From Rhexocercosporidium sp. MPI-PUGE-AT-0058 (taxonomy: Eukaryota; Ascomycota; Leotiomycetes; Helotiales), in the NCBI GenBank assembly GCA_020746875.1, contig JAGTJL010000010.1, positions 248,001 through 312,000 of the forward strand: a stretch of 64,000 nt of DNA, in the 5' to 3' direction. The notes under the pieces are model-generated. The model saw nothing but the letters and a program-made list of their open reading frames with translations. It was not told the DNA's origin and made no database searches. Below are positions 31,718-42,249 of the stretch, piece after piece. A program made the translations under genes and the position numbers. Numbering within the stretch: the stretch's first letter is position 1; each line of letters starts with the position of its first letter.

Positions 31718-33453
31718 ATGGCTCTTGACACACCCACAGGAGACGAAGATGTCTTCATCCTCGCCAAACATACCCGAGTCCACGGTCTCCAGAGGCACGG
31801 AATCGCCAGCTTTCGAGGAATACAGTATGGGACTATATCTCAACGCTTTGGAGAAGCTAAATATAAGCCACTATCCGATTCAAGCAGCCTCATCGATGCA
31901 ACTGCTTTCGGACCTCACTGTCCGCAGCCTTCGGACCCTCAACATGATGGATTGAAGCATCTACTTGCCGAGCTTGAGAAGCCAGTGGGAATTGTGTCTG
32001 AGTTTGACTGTCTGAGAGTCAATGTCTACACGCCGAGTACCTCTTGGGGCCAAGAAAAGAAGCTGCCGGTGCTGGTTTGGATTCACGGGGGAGCTCTAGT
32101 CACGGGGAGTGGTGACGAAGAAACTGGTAACTAGAAAAGACGAGACAGTCATGAAGCGAACTAAACTGTTGCAACATTAGGTGGCGCAGATCTCGTCCAG
32201 AAGGCTCTCGAGCTAGGTAAGCCATTCGTCTATGTGACATTAAATTACAGACTCGGATTATTTGGCTTCAGTCATTCCATCGAACTTGAGCAAGAAGCCA
32301 AAGAGCACAGGGAAGGCGGATTTGCCAACCAGGGCCTACTGGATCAGCGACTGGCTATGAGATGGGTAAGTGTCGCATTCTTAAAATTTCAAATAGCTAA
32401 AGGTTCTTAAAGGTCAAAGAAAACATCCACTACTTCGGCGGCGACACGTCTGAGATCACGCTCGCAGGTGAATCCGCAGGAGCAGTCTGTATTCTCGCTC
32501 ATCTGAGATCCGACGTCCTCATCTGCAAGCGCGCGATTATCATGTCTCCTCCTCGGTGGCCGATGCAGTCTCTTGCCAAATCTCAAGCAATATTCGACGA
32601 CGTCTACAAGGCAACCAGCCTTCGTGAGGATCAATTGGGTTCTGATAAGCTCGAAAGGATACGAAACTTGACTGCCGAGCAGCTGGTCGCTCTCGCACCT
32701 CCATTCTTGGGCTTCACATGGGATCCCAAATGGTTCGCTGAAGCGGACATCGGAAAACCGCTCGACGAGATGAGTGCTATCCCTCCTTGGCTGGACGGAC
32801 TCGTAATCGGATCAACCAAAGATGAGATCGCTGCGTGGGGTCTCCCGTCCAAAGGGTACACCCGCCATGAACAAACCAACATCCTCAACACAATCATCCC
32901 CCATTCCGACTTCCGCCGCGAGATAATAGAAGAGTACGACATAAGCACGCTCTCCGATTCCTCTCTTCTCCCCAGTCTCATACAGATCGGAACAGAAAGC
33001 CTCTTCACAAGCCTAGCACTCGACATCGCGAAATCGCTTCGTGTCCCAACAAGCCTGTATGTATTCGATCATAAAGACTCGTTTCCTGAGAGCTCGCTGA
33101 AGGGCTATGCCTATCATGCTTTCGATAATTGTTTCTTCGCGAGATTTCCGTCTGTCGCTGGACCTGACGCGACTCTTGAAATGCGGGCTACGGCGGACTT
33201 GACTACGAGCTGGGTGAGTATGTTCGTGCATGGTGAGCAGCCTTGGGAGGTGTGGGATGAGGATATTGGCAGGGGAATGGTGGTTGGGGAGTCCGTGAAG
33301 CAAGATGATGAGGTGGAGAGAGGTGGGGGCTTAGGAGGGGTGATATCTATAGTGAGGAAGCTTGAGGGTTTGGAGAGAATTGGCAGAATGACCTCGACGA
33401 GCGAGAGGAAGAGAATGTTTGAGGCAGCGGGACACAAACTGCTCTCGTTTTGA
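31718..33453 (+). CDS. Type-B carboxylesterase (alpha/beta hydrolase)
   Basis: A serine hydrolase of the carboxylesterase/lipase family. Exons 31718–32126, 32181–32365 and 32413–33453 encode 544 aa. It shows IASFRGIQYG near residue 32, the oxyanion-hole region VLVWIHGGALVTGSGD, LNYRLGLFGF, and the nucleophile elbow LAGESAGAV with catalytic Ser; the acid/base positions lie in the C-terminal half (SLKGYAYHAFDNCFF may carry the His). Introns after GDEET and MRW are typical of the family and keep phase. No N-terminal signal peptide is evident, so an intracellular enzyme is likely, unlike many secreted relatives. The substrate is unknown. A frame extension upstream to 31625 lacks an ATG. Confidence 0.9.
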
Positions 33454-33637
33454 TTGCTTTCAGGTTATTTGAGGTCTGGTTTTCATTCTATTGAACCTAT
33501 GGAAGACACTTGGGTGAGGAGCAACACTTGTTCCAGATTCTCGCTTATATGTTTGCCAAGAAGTAAACAAAGAAAACACGTCCATTTCGCTCCCAAGTTC
33601 GGGCCTTGAAGTCTGCAGCACAAGCTTTCTGAACTCT

Positions 33638-34874
33638 TCAGAAATTACCATACGAGCTCCCACCAAGTGCCGCAGCTCTCATCCTAGCAGCTTGTAGTTC
33701 AGCCTGCGCCAGGGCCAGCCTAGCCGCATAATTGACCGCATCCGTATTCCCAACACTGTTAATAGCCACTCTTCCAGCCGATGCAGCTTGTGCAGTGTTC
33801 CCCACATGTGCAAGATTCCCAGCGTGATGTGCATGTTCTGCGACTTCTGACGCTACAACGACGGTAGCGACAACGCCGACGCCTATAGCGGCTCGTTTCC
33901 CCCATTTCTTCCTCGATTCCTTCTTCTCTTCGTCTGTGCGGTCGTCCCATAGTTTCTTCTCTTCTTTCTCTTTCTTTTCGCCTGAAGGAGTTGTCCCCCC
34001 CCGCTTTCTGAGGGAGTTGCTTTGTCTCTGTGCGGTACTTTTACACCGACTTTCGTCCCATAATGCTCTAGCTTCGGCGCCAGCTTCGCTCCATATACTT
34101 GTGCCTGCTCAGCTGCTTGGAGCTTCAGTAACTCGAGATGTCCGATCATCGAGCGGGGACGTGGCCGTATAGTTCTGGCTAGATTTGAAGTCGGGGGTGC
34201 TGGTTCGGCAGTGGTTGGCGTTGGCGCAAATTCAAAGGAAGGATTTGACGCTTGGCGATGTTTTTCGTTGCACGGTGGTGGTGGGGGAAAGGTGATTTGG
34301 ATTTGGGTGTTATTTTGAGCAGGTGGTGGAGGTGGGAACTGTGATATATCTTGGTGATGCGGGTTGATATTCGGAGCTGTGCTCAACGGAGGTGGTGGGA
34401 ACGAGGTAACAAGCCCAACAGGCTGCATTTCTGGCCCTCGGTGTGCACTAGGCTGGGTGAGTAGAACATGACTTGGCGGAGGATTCTGAAGTGACTGCTG
34501 GAGGCCTTGGGTGCCCATTATATTTTGTAGCCGTTGGGAAGGTGGAATTCTCCCCGGCTGAACGGCAGTATCTGGTTTAACTTCCATTGTTGGTACCTGG
34601 ACTGGTGTGCTTTGCGCTGAAGAATCCAGGAGGATTTCTTTAACTTCGGTCGTAACAGGCCGCGGGTGCTTTGAACTACCAGTAGCGGGCTCGTTGGGAA
34701 AGTTCCATGTTGACTCCTGGGTATAGTCATTCACATAATAGCTAATCACACCTCATCAGCAGTCTTCTTGACTGATATCCCCAGGTCGTACCTCGTATTG
34801 TATTCAGCACTCCATTCCGTACTCCATCCCGTCGGAAGGTTCAAACTTGGAGTCATGGTTGTTGGTACAGACAT
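33638..34874 (-). CDS. WW-domain protein, frame broken in a poly-C tract
   Basis: The N-terminal WW domain is LPTGWSTEWSAEYNT / SYYVNDYTQESTWNFP, with both Trp, joined across a 50-nt intron (34791–34742). WW domains bind proline-rich ligands. A Pro-rich linker (FPPPPPAQNNTQIQ) and a Lys/Glu-rich region follow. The frame from the WW domain runs out at 33883, but a second frame, open from about 34000 to TGA at 33638–33640, gives the natural end (EKKESRKKWGKRAAIGVGVV and an Ala-rich hydrophobic tail). The switch lies at eight C (33995–34002); one more base would give about 395 aa in a single frame. This may be a sequence error or a real mutation. The start at 34874 is uncertain; 34955 is an in-frame alternative. 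Confidence 0.7.
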
Positions 34875-34955
34875 CGGGACGCTAATATCGAATCCGCGGT
34901 TCGCTTTCTCTTTGTACATAAAAACACAAAACCCGTTCCGGGGGCGAGGTGACAT

Positions 34956-36360
34956 TTTATGTTCCCTCTGTTCAGCTGCTCTCAGACATCCCCCTTCACG
35001 AGAAACAAGAGGAGGTCTCTCCCTCAGCCGCACGACACATCATTGGCGTGAAAGGCGCCACATTCGCTGAAAAAAGCTTTTCTTCGATATGGCGTTTGAA
35101 AAAGAACTCCAATTGGTAGATAGAAAATTCAAGCTCATGAATCAAGCATTTTTCGGAGGTTGAGGCGTGAATGGCTGGCGAAGACCCGCAATCGGTGGGG
35201 CTTAAGAACGATGGATAATTTCTGTAGCCAGCTTCGTGATATGTATCCCGAATCTACATTGTACTTTAGAGGTTGTTGTAGTCAGTCAGCTGCTACCCAG
35301 TCGCTCTTCCCACCGAGAAACCTGACCTAGGTAAATAAGTACTTTAATGTCCGCCAGGTTTGGAAGGTGCGATCTGAGTTGCATGGCGCAATGTCTATCT
35401 AGGACAACTTCGATGCAAGTCGGCAACTGTCACTTCTCTTTTCAATTACACCAACACTTCCAACCCCAGAGATGCATCATTCAAAGTCAGCATTCAAAAT
35501 GTCTCCAATCTCAACACCTCCCAGCTATCAAGTCCACGTGATCTCGCGGCGCCTTTGCTCACCTCAGGCCCTAAGGTTAAGGCAGCTCGGCCTCGGCTCA
35601 GCCGCCGCTCATGTCTGCTCAGGTTCACGTCTGCTCACATATCTCACAAGACATCGTCAACTTCAAACGAGGATCCAGAAAACATTGAAGACCGGTGGAC
35701 CGTCTTTCCCAGTTGGCCAAGGAACCCAGATCTATCCTATTACAGCTTAACAGCCTGTGCCAGCCAGCTAGTTTTCACGCGCAAAATGCCCACTAATCAT
35801 CATTTCGAGGTTTTACTTTCTTGTAGTCAAAGAATTGCTTTCACAGCGCAAGTGCTGTATTTTCGGTGGCGAGTGATTACCTGAAATGGTGTGCAGAAAG
35901 GTGTGCACTAGTGCTTAACCAACCCGTGCTCAGCCTCATCAATAGAAGAGGCCGCCAAGTCATCATTGGCCTGGCTTGCATGAAAGAGGCCGGCCAAAAT
36001 GGGCTTTCGCTTCACCACCAATGATGAATGCGTCGATTGTTTAAGACCCTTGCTAAAGGCTGCGTCAAGAAGCTACAATTGGGGCATCCATATACACTTT
36101 CTTCGAATCCTTCCACGCGCCCGGCCATGAGCATGGAATGAGGGCTGGGGATAGCATGACATAAAGGTGGTGGTTCCCCCACCGCGAAATACGACTTTCT
36201 ACCTGAATTTTCACGCAGTACTAATTCTGCTCCATATTACCGAGTGTGAGTCTAATTCAGGCCAATTTATATGATTTACTGACATATTCACAGCCTTCTG
36301 GACTTTCCCTGAGCGAAGAAATCCTCCGCTCACCACCACATCTCGCGCAAATGTTACAGT
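34956..36360. other. Intergenic with one repeat copy
   Basis: 1.4 kb between divergent genes. It contains a TGAGC-rich repeat copy (listed next). No gene was accepted here. The missing 5' exon of the C2H2 gene may lie in the right part; GTGAGT near 36244 is a possible donor. Confidence 0.35.
35556..35640 (-). repeat. TGAGC-rich dispersed repeat, copy A
   Basis: Read on the minus strand, this stretch has GTGAGCAGACGTGAACCTGA, GGCTGAGCCGAGG and GAGCTGCCTTAACCT, which match blocks of copies B (37762–37905) and C (48711–48803). Ends and target-site duplications were not resolved. Confidence 0.45.
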
Positions 36361-37092
36361 GATCAATTGCGATCCGTCGATTCCGAGGCACATTCTTCAC
36401 TCGTCGATAGAGGATCGTGCTGTCCGAGACCAGCAGAGTCCACTAGTCGAGATGGATTGTTCTCGGTATCGAATGGAAACGGTGACCACTGGGGGTTGGG
36501 ACTGGAGGTCCCTAGTTTGGAGGATGAGTTGTTCAGGGGCACATCTTTTGAGGGTGCCGAGTGGTGGAACTTTTCCGAATTGGAGATACCGCAAGAAGGT
36601 TCACTGGAGAAAATACACCCTCTATCGATCTCACTTTCCTCATCCGCAGATGATAAGTTGTATGTGTCGTCAATTTCAAGCACTACTTCAGGGGCCAGCA
36701 GCCCCTCTAGTGTTACCAGGAGATTACCTGTGCTTCGAAGTACAACTGGACTGGTTCAAATTTATGATTGTCCAAGCTGTAGTCGAGGTTTTGCTCATCG
36801 GCACAAACTTAAGTAGGCTCCACTTCTGGCCTTCCTGTCTTCACAGACACAATGCCCAATGGCACTAACTCTATGCAGCAAACACATGCAATACCATGCC
36901 AGGCCATACCCATGCCTTGAAGCTGATTGTCTTCGCGCCTTTTCGCTCCAAAAGGATCTCTCCAGGCATCACAAATCGAAGCACAGCCCTAATCCCAACC
37001 GCTTCTATTGTCCTCACCAAGACTGCCAGGGTTCAAGAAAAGGTTTCTCCAGGCACGACAATCTTATACGGCATCTCGCTGATATGCACTGA
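36361..37092 (+). CDS. C2H2 zinc-finger protein, 5' end unresolved
   Basis: A probable DNA-binding protein with three C2H2 fingers near the C terminus: CPSCSRGFAHRHKLNKHMQYH (split by the intron after HKL), CLEADCLRAF…HHKSKH, and CPHQDCQG…RHLADMH, ending four bases later. Exons are 36361–36812 and 36879–37092; the 66-nt intron has a GTAGGC donor and TATGCAG acceptor. The upstream Ser-rich region (SSISSTTSGASSPSSVTR) is open from the ACAG at 36356–36359, but no in-frame ATG exists, so a 5' exon probably ends at that acceptor; none with a good ATG was found. It could therefore be a truncated gene. It sits at the edge of the decayed accessory tract. Confidence 0.6.
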
Positions 37093-38289
37093 CACCTGCA
37101 AGAGTGTCTCTCACTACAAGATGAAGGAAGGAAGATCATTGATGCAGAGTAATACGTGGTCGTTTATGTTTACGGCCCACCCAAGTGTTTGTCTCGGAAT
37201 GCTAAAAATATACGTTCCTGGCAGGCTGGATCGCGAAATCCGTCCTAAGCTGTCAAATGGTAGATATCACGATCACGATATATACTTAAGTTCTATTCGC
37301 AGAAAAGGAGAAGGATGAAGGAGAGACGACATGATTATCAAATGGTCAACTGTACTTGTTATTTATGTATCCAGCCTTATTTATAGGCTCGGCAATGATT
37401 GCAATCTTCCTTATTTACGAGCACGCTTTTGTCTGGGTTTCTTTTGGTTATCCTACAGGACACCATAAATATACGTCTCTTTCAGCACAAATCGGTTATT
37501 CGGATGGGAATCAGGGTTTGATAGATAGCAGAGCTTATAAGATTGCCAGTGGAGACTTTGCGGGATGGAACTAAGCAATAGGGATTTGAAGATCAGAAGA
37601 GAAGATCATTAAAAGACGCTCCATCATAGAGTTTTCCACTCGTACTATCGCTACACTCCGCACAGTGACTGAGTTCAAAGGGTGTATAGCCACTAATAGC
37701 ACAATGAAGTCATAATATAGCCATAAAAATGAGAGAGACGAATTGAAAAGGATTACCAGCTAAGTCAGACTCAAACTTTTTTTTTCGCTGGTTCTGTTTT
37801 AGTGTTTGGACGTGAGCAGCTGCCGCCTTAACCTGAGCCGAGGGTGAGCATTCCTGAGCATGCCTGAGCACGTCCTGAGCACGTCCTGAGCATGCGCTGA
37901 GAGGCCATTTTAGCTCCCCAAGAGAACCTTTCTGGCTCCTTTGATGCTCGGTTATACTTTTCTCATTTTGTCTCCTAGTATAGATCCTATTTTGGATCCC
38001 TTGCGACCGAAATTCCCCCGGAGCCAGGACTTCCTTTCCCTACAACTTTAAAGCCTCCTCCACGCGAGGCTGTGATGACGTGGCGTGGTGACACGACAGT
38101 ACTCCACATGCTGTGATTCTTTTTCCTTATCTTCTAGTAGTTCAAGTTTCCCGGTTTTACTCTCCCTCTTCCTCTTTTTGCTAACTGACGATTTGCGGAC
38201 TGCCGAGAACTGTTGAAAGGTTTCTCGGCTTCTAATACGTGATTGTCTGGCCATAATACATTAAGCTTTTTTGGCAGCAGCTAGCAACC
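37093..38289. other. Intergenic with repeat copy B
   Basis: 1.2 kb. It contains repeat copy B (37762–37905). A 68-codon basic ORF at 38048–38254 (minus) starts only 36 bp from the next gene and was not accepted. Confidence 0.35.
37762..37905 (+). repeat. TGAGC-rich dispersed repeat, copy B
   Basis: AAGTCAGACTCAAACTTTT near 37763, TGTTTGGACGTGAGCAGCTG at about 37803, AACCTGAGCCGAGGGTGAGC at 37830, then a degenerate array of CCTGAGCA(T/C)G units to about 37900. The first three blocks recur in copy C. Confidence 0.5.
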
Positions 38290-38892
38290 ATGAACGTCCC
38301 ACAATATCCCTTCGCACCACCAATCGATTTCAACCATTGCTTCGCGCGCTGGCAAATTCCGCGAGCAGGTCAGACATCTCTTGACGCTCGCGTTACTCAA
38401 ACCGTCTGGGCGCAAACCTCGACAGATTTCGTGGCCACCGTCCGCGACATGAACGATATCGCCAATGGAAATAGTCCGCTATGGCTGTCTGGAAACTCGG
38501 CTCTATTGTATGCGGGGATTTACCGCTGTCGGGATATACCTATGACTCCACAGTATGGCCTTGACAGCGATGCAGCAGTCCTCAGCATCATCTTGCCTTC
38601 TGGCCTTGCGAAACTGAGGAAGGTTTCCGATGACGGGTTACTTAGTCAAGATGAAAGTAGGAGAGTTGGGCCCATCTTTGGAATTACGTTAATAGACGAG
38701 GGGCACCCGCTAGTGCCTCGCGACTATGCCTACATTCCTAATCGATATCCTTCTGGTGAAGGGCTGAAAAAGGAATTCAGGGACTGGAGTGCACATTGGG
38801 AGACTGGAGATAGAACAGGTTCTATCAATATGTCTGCGTTTGATGGGGAGAGCAATACTGTGCAAATTTGCTTTACGGGCCTGTGGAAATAG
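38290..38892 (+). CDS. Hypothetical protein, 200 aa, single exon
   Basis: An uninterrupted ATG-to-TAG frame (context AACCATG). I do not recognise the family. The composition is globular (NGNSPLWLSGNSALLYAGIY, VGPIFGITLIDEGHPLVPRD) with no signal peptide, membrane segment or repeat. An intact frame of this length beside obvious pseudogenes suggests it is either under selection or a recent arrival. It may be an accessory orphan of the lineage. Confidence 0.55.
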   Translation: MNVPQYPFAPPIDFNHCFARWQIPRAGQTSLDARVTQTVWAQTSTDFVATVRDMNDIANGNSPLWLSGNSALLYAGIYRCRDIPMTPQYGLDSDAAVLSIILPSGLAKLRKVSDDGLLSQDESRRVGPIFGITLIDEGHPLVPRDYAYIPNRYPSGEGLKKEFRDWSAHWETGDRTGSINMSAFDGESNTVQICFTGLWK

Positions 38893-39444
38893 GTACTGCA
38901 GGAAGCTAAAGTAGTGAACTCGAACAGCACTTCTACCAATTCGGTCGAATAATTCTACGTGTACGTTATACTAGGGATATGGCTTTTTCGGGTCTATAAA
39001 TGTTGGATTTGGTTTCTTTTGACAGGAGTATGGTAGACTTCAATGCCTATGCCCACCATGTTCCGTTCTTTCTGATAGACATCAGAAAATCCTTTTGATT
39101 ATAATCCGTTCGACACTCGACTGTGGCGATTCAAGCGTGCCGCTTCGGGTAGTTCTGACGCTTGCTGATATGATTGATTAATTGCTTCTCTTCCTCTTCG
39201 TCCAATTCTTCGTCCCTTTTCGGATCGTTCATCTCAAGGGTTCTCGGAGTAAATAGAGCCTAGATGGACTGAAGACTACAGGGGACGGCGTGTACAATAG
39301 TATCGGAAAGAGGTACGTTACTTTGGAGATCGAAGTGACCCCGTAGCGGCCCCGAAGCGGCTGCCTAGAACTCATCTAATGTCAGCTCTATGGCCTTAGA
39401 ATCGGACTTAGCACCAAGATTGGAGTCCTATCGATGACCCAAGC
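38893..39444. other. Intergenic, no gene seen
   Basis: 552 bp before the tandem repeat. No domain recognised. Confidence 0.4.
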
Positions 39445-39572
39445 TGACGCCCCACGGAGAAGAGTTGATCAGGTAAAGTCGACGATACTTCCTCATTCAG
39501 GTGGTGACGCCCCACGGAGAAGAGTTGATCAGGTAAAGTCGACGATACTTCCTCATTCAGGTGGTGACGCCC
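39445..39572 (+). repeat. 60-bp perfect tandem duplication
   Basis: Bases 39445–39504 and 39505–39564 are identical (the unit starts TGACGCCCCACGGAGAAG and ends CATTCAGGTGG), and the first 8 bases of a third copy follow. The perfect identity implies a recent duplication. It abuts the lactonase relic and may have copied part of it. Confidence 0.95.
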
Positions 39573-39575
39573 ATT

Positions 39576-40110
39576 GCCAGGCGGGTGCGGGATGGGGCAT
39601 CTCAGAGCTGGACGCATGCCGAGAAATCCGCGATCCACGGGTTGGCATTTAGGAGGAGCGATACGCTGCTTTACGCAGAGGATTTGAGCGGTGATGCGAT
39701 TTAGACGCGCCGGATTGATAGACAGGGAGTTGTGAAAATGGTGAGCAAGTTTCCGATGCCGGAAAGTTTGATGCATCCGAGGCATGTGATTACACATTAG
39801 AGAGGGAAGAGGCTGTATGCGGTGCTGGAGAAGGCGAATCTTTGGTAGAGTATGTGTTAGATAGGGACACGGGGGCCTTGGTGGGGAATAGGAGTGTGTA
39901 TTCTTTGATTCCTGACAGGAAGTCTGATATTACAAGGAATTGGGGTAGGACTAATGAAGTAGCGGGGCTTGTCAAGAATAACTGGTCTGCAGAGGTGAAG
40001 TTGTCTGCGACTGAGAAATATCTCTGGGCGACAGCGCGTGCGAACTCGGGTACGAATTCCACTAAGGGGGTATCTTTATACCTTTCTTGCGCCTCCCAAT
40101 AGCCGTCGAC
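39576..40110 (+). pseudogene. Decayed lactonase / carboxymuconate-cyclase-like beta-propeller gene
   Basis: Fragments match the seven-bladed-propeller lactonase family (muconate cyclase / phosphogluconolactonase-like): SAIHGLAFRRSDTLLYAEDL, GDAI then stop, VSKFPMPESLMHPRHVI then stop, GKRLYAVLEKANL; after a frame change come LVEYVLDRDTGALVGNRSVY and SAEVKLSATEKYLWATARAN. Both stops sit where the family has a coding residue: the TAG after GDAI replaces an expected Trp, and a second TAG follows ITH. The frameshift is at about 39841–39842. Start and end of the ancestral gene are lost. The family acts on lactone or cyclic substrates in aromatic and sugar catabolism; this copy cannot make a working enzyme. 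Confidence 0.75.
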
Positions 40111-40204
40111 GATTCTTATTCCAAGCTGAGGATCGGCTTTCTTGAACGCTTGCAATCAACTACTCTAGTGCTATAAGTTTGTGGGTCTCTTATAGCGCCT
40201 TATA

Positions 40205-41075
40205 CCTATTATCTTATCAATACGGATGCCAAAGAGATCCGACTGCTGCAGCTCCTCCCTGGCGATTTCTCCTAGAAAACCATCATCGTTATTTATACAG
40301 ATGTTCTAACAGAGAAACATATTCCTGAAGCGCATAACAGCGCCCTGGTGATCGCAACTTTGACGGACCTGGCTTCGCATGTCAATCTGGAGTGGTCTCA
40401 AAGCACTATGAAGCCTGCAACGACTGTAGCATCGGAAGCACATTGGACCAATGTTAATGCGCCATGTCCTTTTACTTCCAAGACCTGGGATGCACTCGAC
40501 AAGCTCTTGAGTCGATCCTGATTTGAAAGGCTCTGAATTTGGCAAGAGATTCGACTAGCAACAAAGGGCGCTCAAGTATATTGTGGTCACGACGCCTTCT
40601 CGTGGAAAAACTGTTTCATTCCTGCTATGTTTTGTTTACTCCGTAAACCAACTCCTGCTGGCACTTCTCTGAAGAGTCACATCGACCAAGCCTAACGGCT
40701 ATGTAGTCCGATTATCTGGGCGCCATTAGTAAGACTTCTCGAAGATAAAAGAACTGCAAATGTACTGATCCAAGATACAGAGTGCGTGCGTTGCTGGGTC
40801 TCAACGACAAGTCATTTAGCTCCATGCACATAGTGCCCGACTATAGCAAAACAGTGTACGAGGTCTACAAAGATATGGTCTTGGACTCTTTGAGCGACTT
40901 GGGGCGTCTTGACTTGTTAGTTTACTGTGATCTTCTGAACTCAGCCCCAAAAGCGACCTGGGTTTGTGACTGGTCAGTTACCAACCGTTGCAAACTCCTG
41001 CTCAATTCTTGGGCAGCTAGCTGGTCAAAGCGGAATATCCAATCGATGAAGATCTCCTTGAAGTCATGGGATTGA
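40205..41075 (+). pseudogene. Decayed HET-domain (heterokaryon incompatibility) gene
   Basis: Plus-strand fragments fit the HET family: INTDAKEIRLLQLLPGDFS then a stop (the N-terminal pattern), WDALDKLLSRS-stop-FERL-stop-IWQEIRLA (family consensus SWFERLWIWQE, so both stops are Trp codons turned to TGA), GAQVYCGHDAFSWK, and, in another frame, ALLGLNDKSF, DYSKTVYEVYKDMV and ATWVCDWSV. The central HET block (ALSYVWG-type and CINQ-type motifs) is missing. HET proteins trigger cell death on fusion of unlike strains. This copy is dead, with several stops, an internal deletion and at least one frame change. It lies directly after the lactonase relic. Confidence 0.75.
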
Positions 41076-41755
41076 AGTTGATACCGTTTTCACAACCGAG
41101 GTCCCGGGTATCTCTGGAGAGTCGCTCGCTCGTGACTGGAAGCCGAACGAGCCGTTCAGGTGCCCGAAACCGGCCAGATATCGGCACAACCGGGTTTGGT
41201 TTTTCTCAAATGGAAGGACAGGGACGGGAGGACCGGAGGATGGGAATGGGTAAGACAACAGAAGCAATAGGTATTTGGAATTAGCTGGACAGAAGGTTCA
41301 TTTCAAGATTTGCGATATTGCTTTTTGCTCAACCTTGCTGGTAGTTTGACCTCTGCTGCTCAGCTGGCTAGGGTGGTAGACTAATTCCTTCCTCCCCTGA
41401 ATTTCATCGGGATTTCATTCCTTTGGACCCTCGCGATATCCTTTCTCTATCATGTCTTTCTTCCCCTCTGCATAATTCCCTCCTCGGTCCTCCTCACGTG
41501 GTGTTGATTCTGACTGATCATCACTCGAAGAGGTGACGGGGATCCCTCCTGCATACCTGACCAATAATATGATTTGAGGAGGTGCAGTGCCGATCGGTCA
41601 AGGTCTTGAATCGGCAGAGTCGTACTGACTGCCGAGGGTTCTGACTCGAGTGCCATTATCGCCGTACCATGAGGCAGTCTCTTGCTTCCGGATGAGTTGC
41701 GTCGGTCGTGCTGTCTTTCTTATTTGTCCTTTCGTGGACCCAAATCACCAACTCT
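41076..41755. other. Intergenic, no gene seen
   Basis: 680 bp between the HET relic and the 133-aa gene. No domain or repeat recognised. Confidence 0.35.
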
Positions 41756-42157
41756 TTAAGCCACCTCATGCTCATCAACAATCTCCACCTCCTCGACAGC
41801 GATCTTCGCTAAGTCTCCACCGCCTATCTGCACCACAGTCCCCTCCCCGCCGACATCAAGTCTCCACGCCTCCTCCTTCTCGAGAATCACTTCCGTCTGT
41901 TGCAGCATCTCTGGGGGATACTCAGGCAATTCTTCCTCGCTCTCGTCGCTGTCGTATTCCGGAGGTTGGTCCGTGTCGCTCTGGTAGATAATGAGGATCT
42001 TGTCGTACAAATTAGCATGTCCAACCAGACGGCGGAGGTTGTGCGGTCTGGATTTAGACTCGGTGAGGAGTTTGCGCTGTGCGAGATGTGCGATGGTGGA
42101 GAGTTCCTCGTCCGAGATGGACAGGACCTTGCGAGGATGAACAGTTCCGAAAGTCAT
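41756..42157 (-). CDS. Small acidic conserved-type protein, 133 aa
   Basis: The Met at 42157 (MTFGTVHPRKVLSISDEELS) is chosen over an open extension to 42253. The segment SRPHNLRRLVGHANLYDKIL resembles a short motif I have seen in many small ascomycete proteins, whose function is unknown. The rest is acidic (YDSDESEEELPEYPPEM). No membrane segment or signal is seen. Its start lies 93 bp from the inverted-repeat element at 42250, which therefore sits in its promoter. Confidence 0.65.
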   Translation of the reverse strand: MTFGTVHPRKVLSISDEELSTIAHLAQRKLLTESKSRPHNLRRLVGHANLYDKILIIYQSDTDQPPEYDSDESEEELPEYPPEMLQQTEVILEKEEAWRLDVGGEGTVVQIGGGDLAKIAVEEVEIVDEHEVA

Positions 42158-42249
42158 GATGATGGTGACGATGGCAATGTTTGACGTCGAACTGAAGCTA
42201 AACTCTTGATGAGAGAAAGTCCAAACAAGAACGGGAAGAGGATATCGCA

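Noticed and set aside
38048..38254. Basic 68-codon minus ORF starting 36 bp from the 38290 gene
   Set aside because: Too close to the divergent start, low complexity (Lys/Arg/Ser), no domain; likely chance.
41330..41400. tRNA-like GCTCAGCTGGCTAGGGTGGTAGA
   Set aside because: Resembles a D-arm, but I could not fold a full cloverleaf or find a TTCGA arm and matching acceptor stem.
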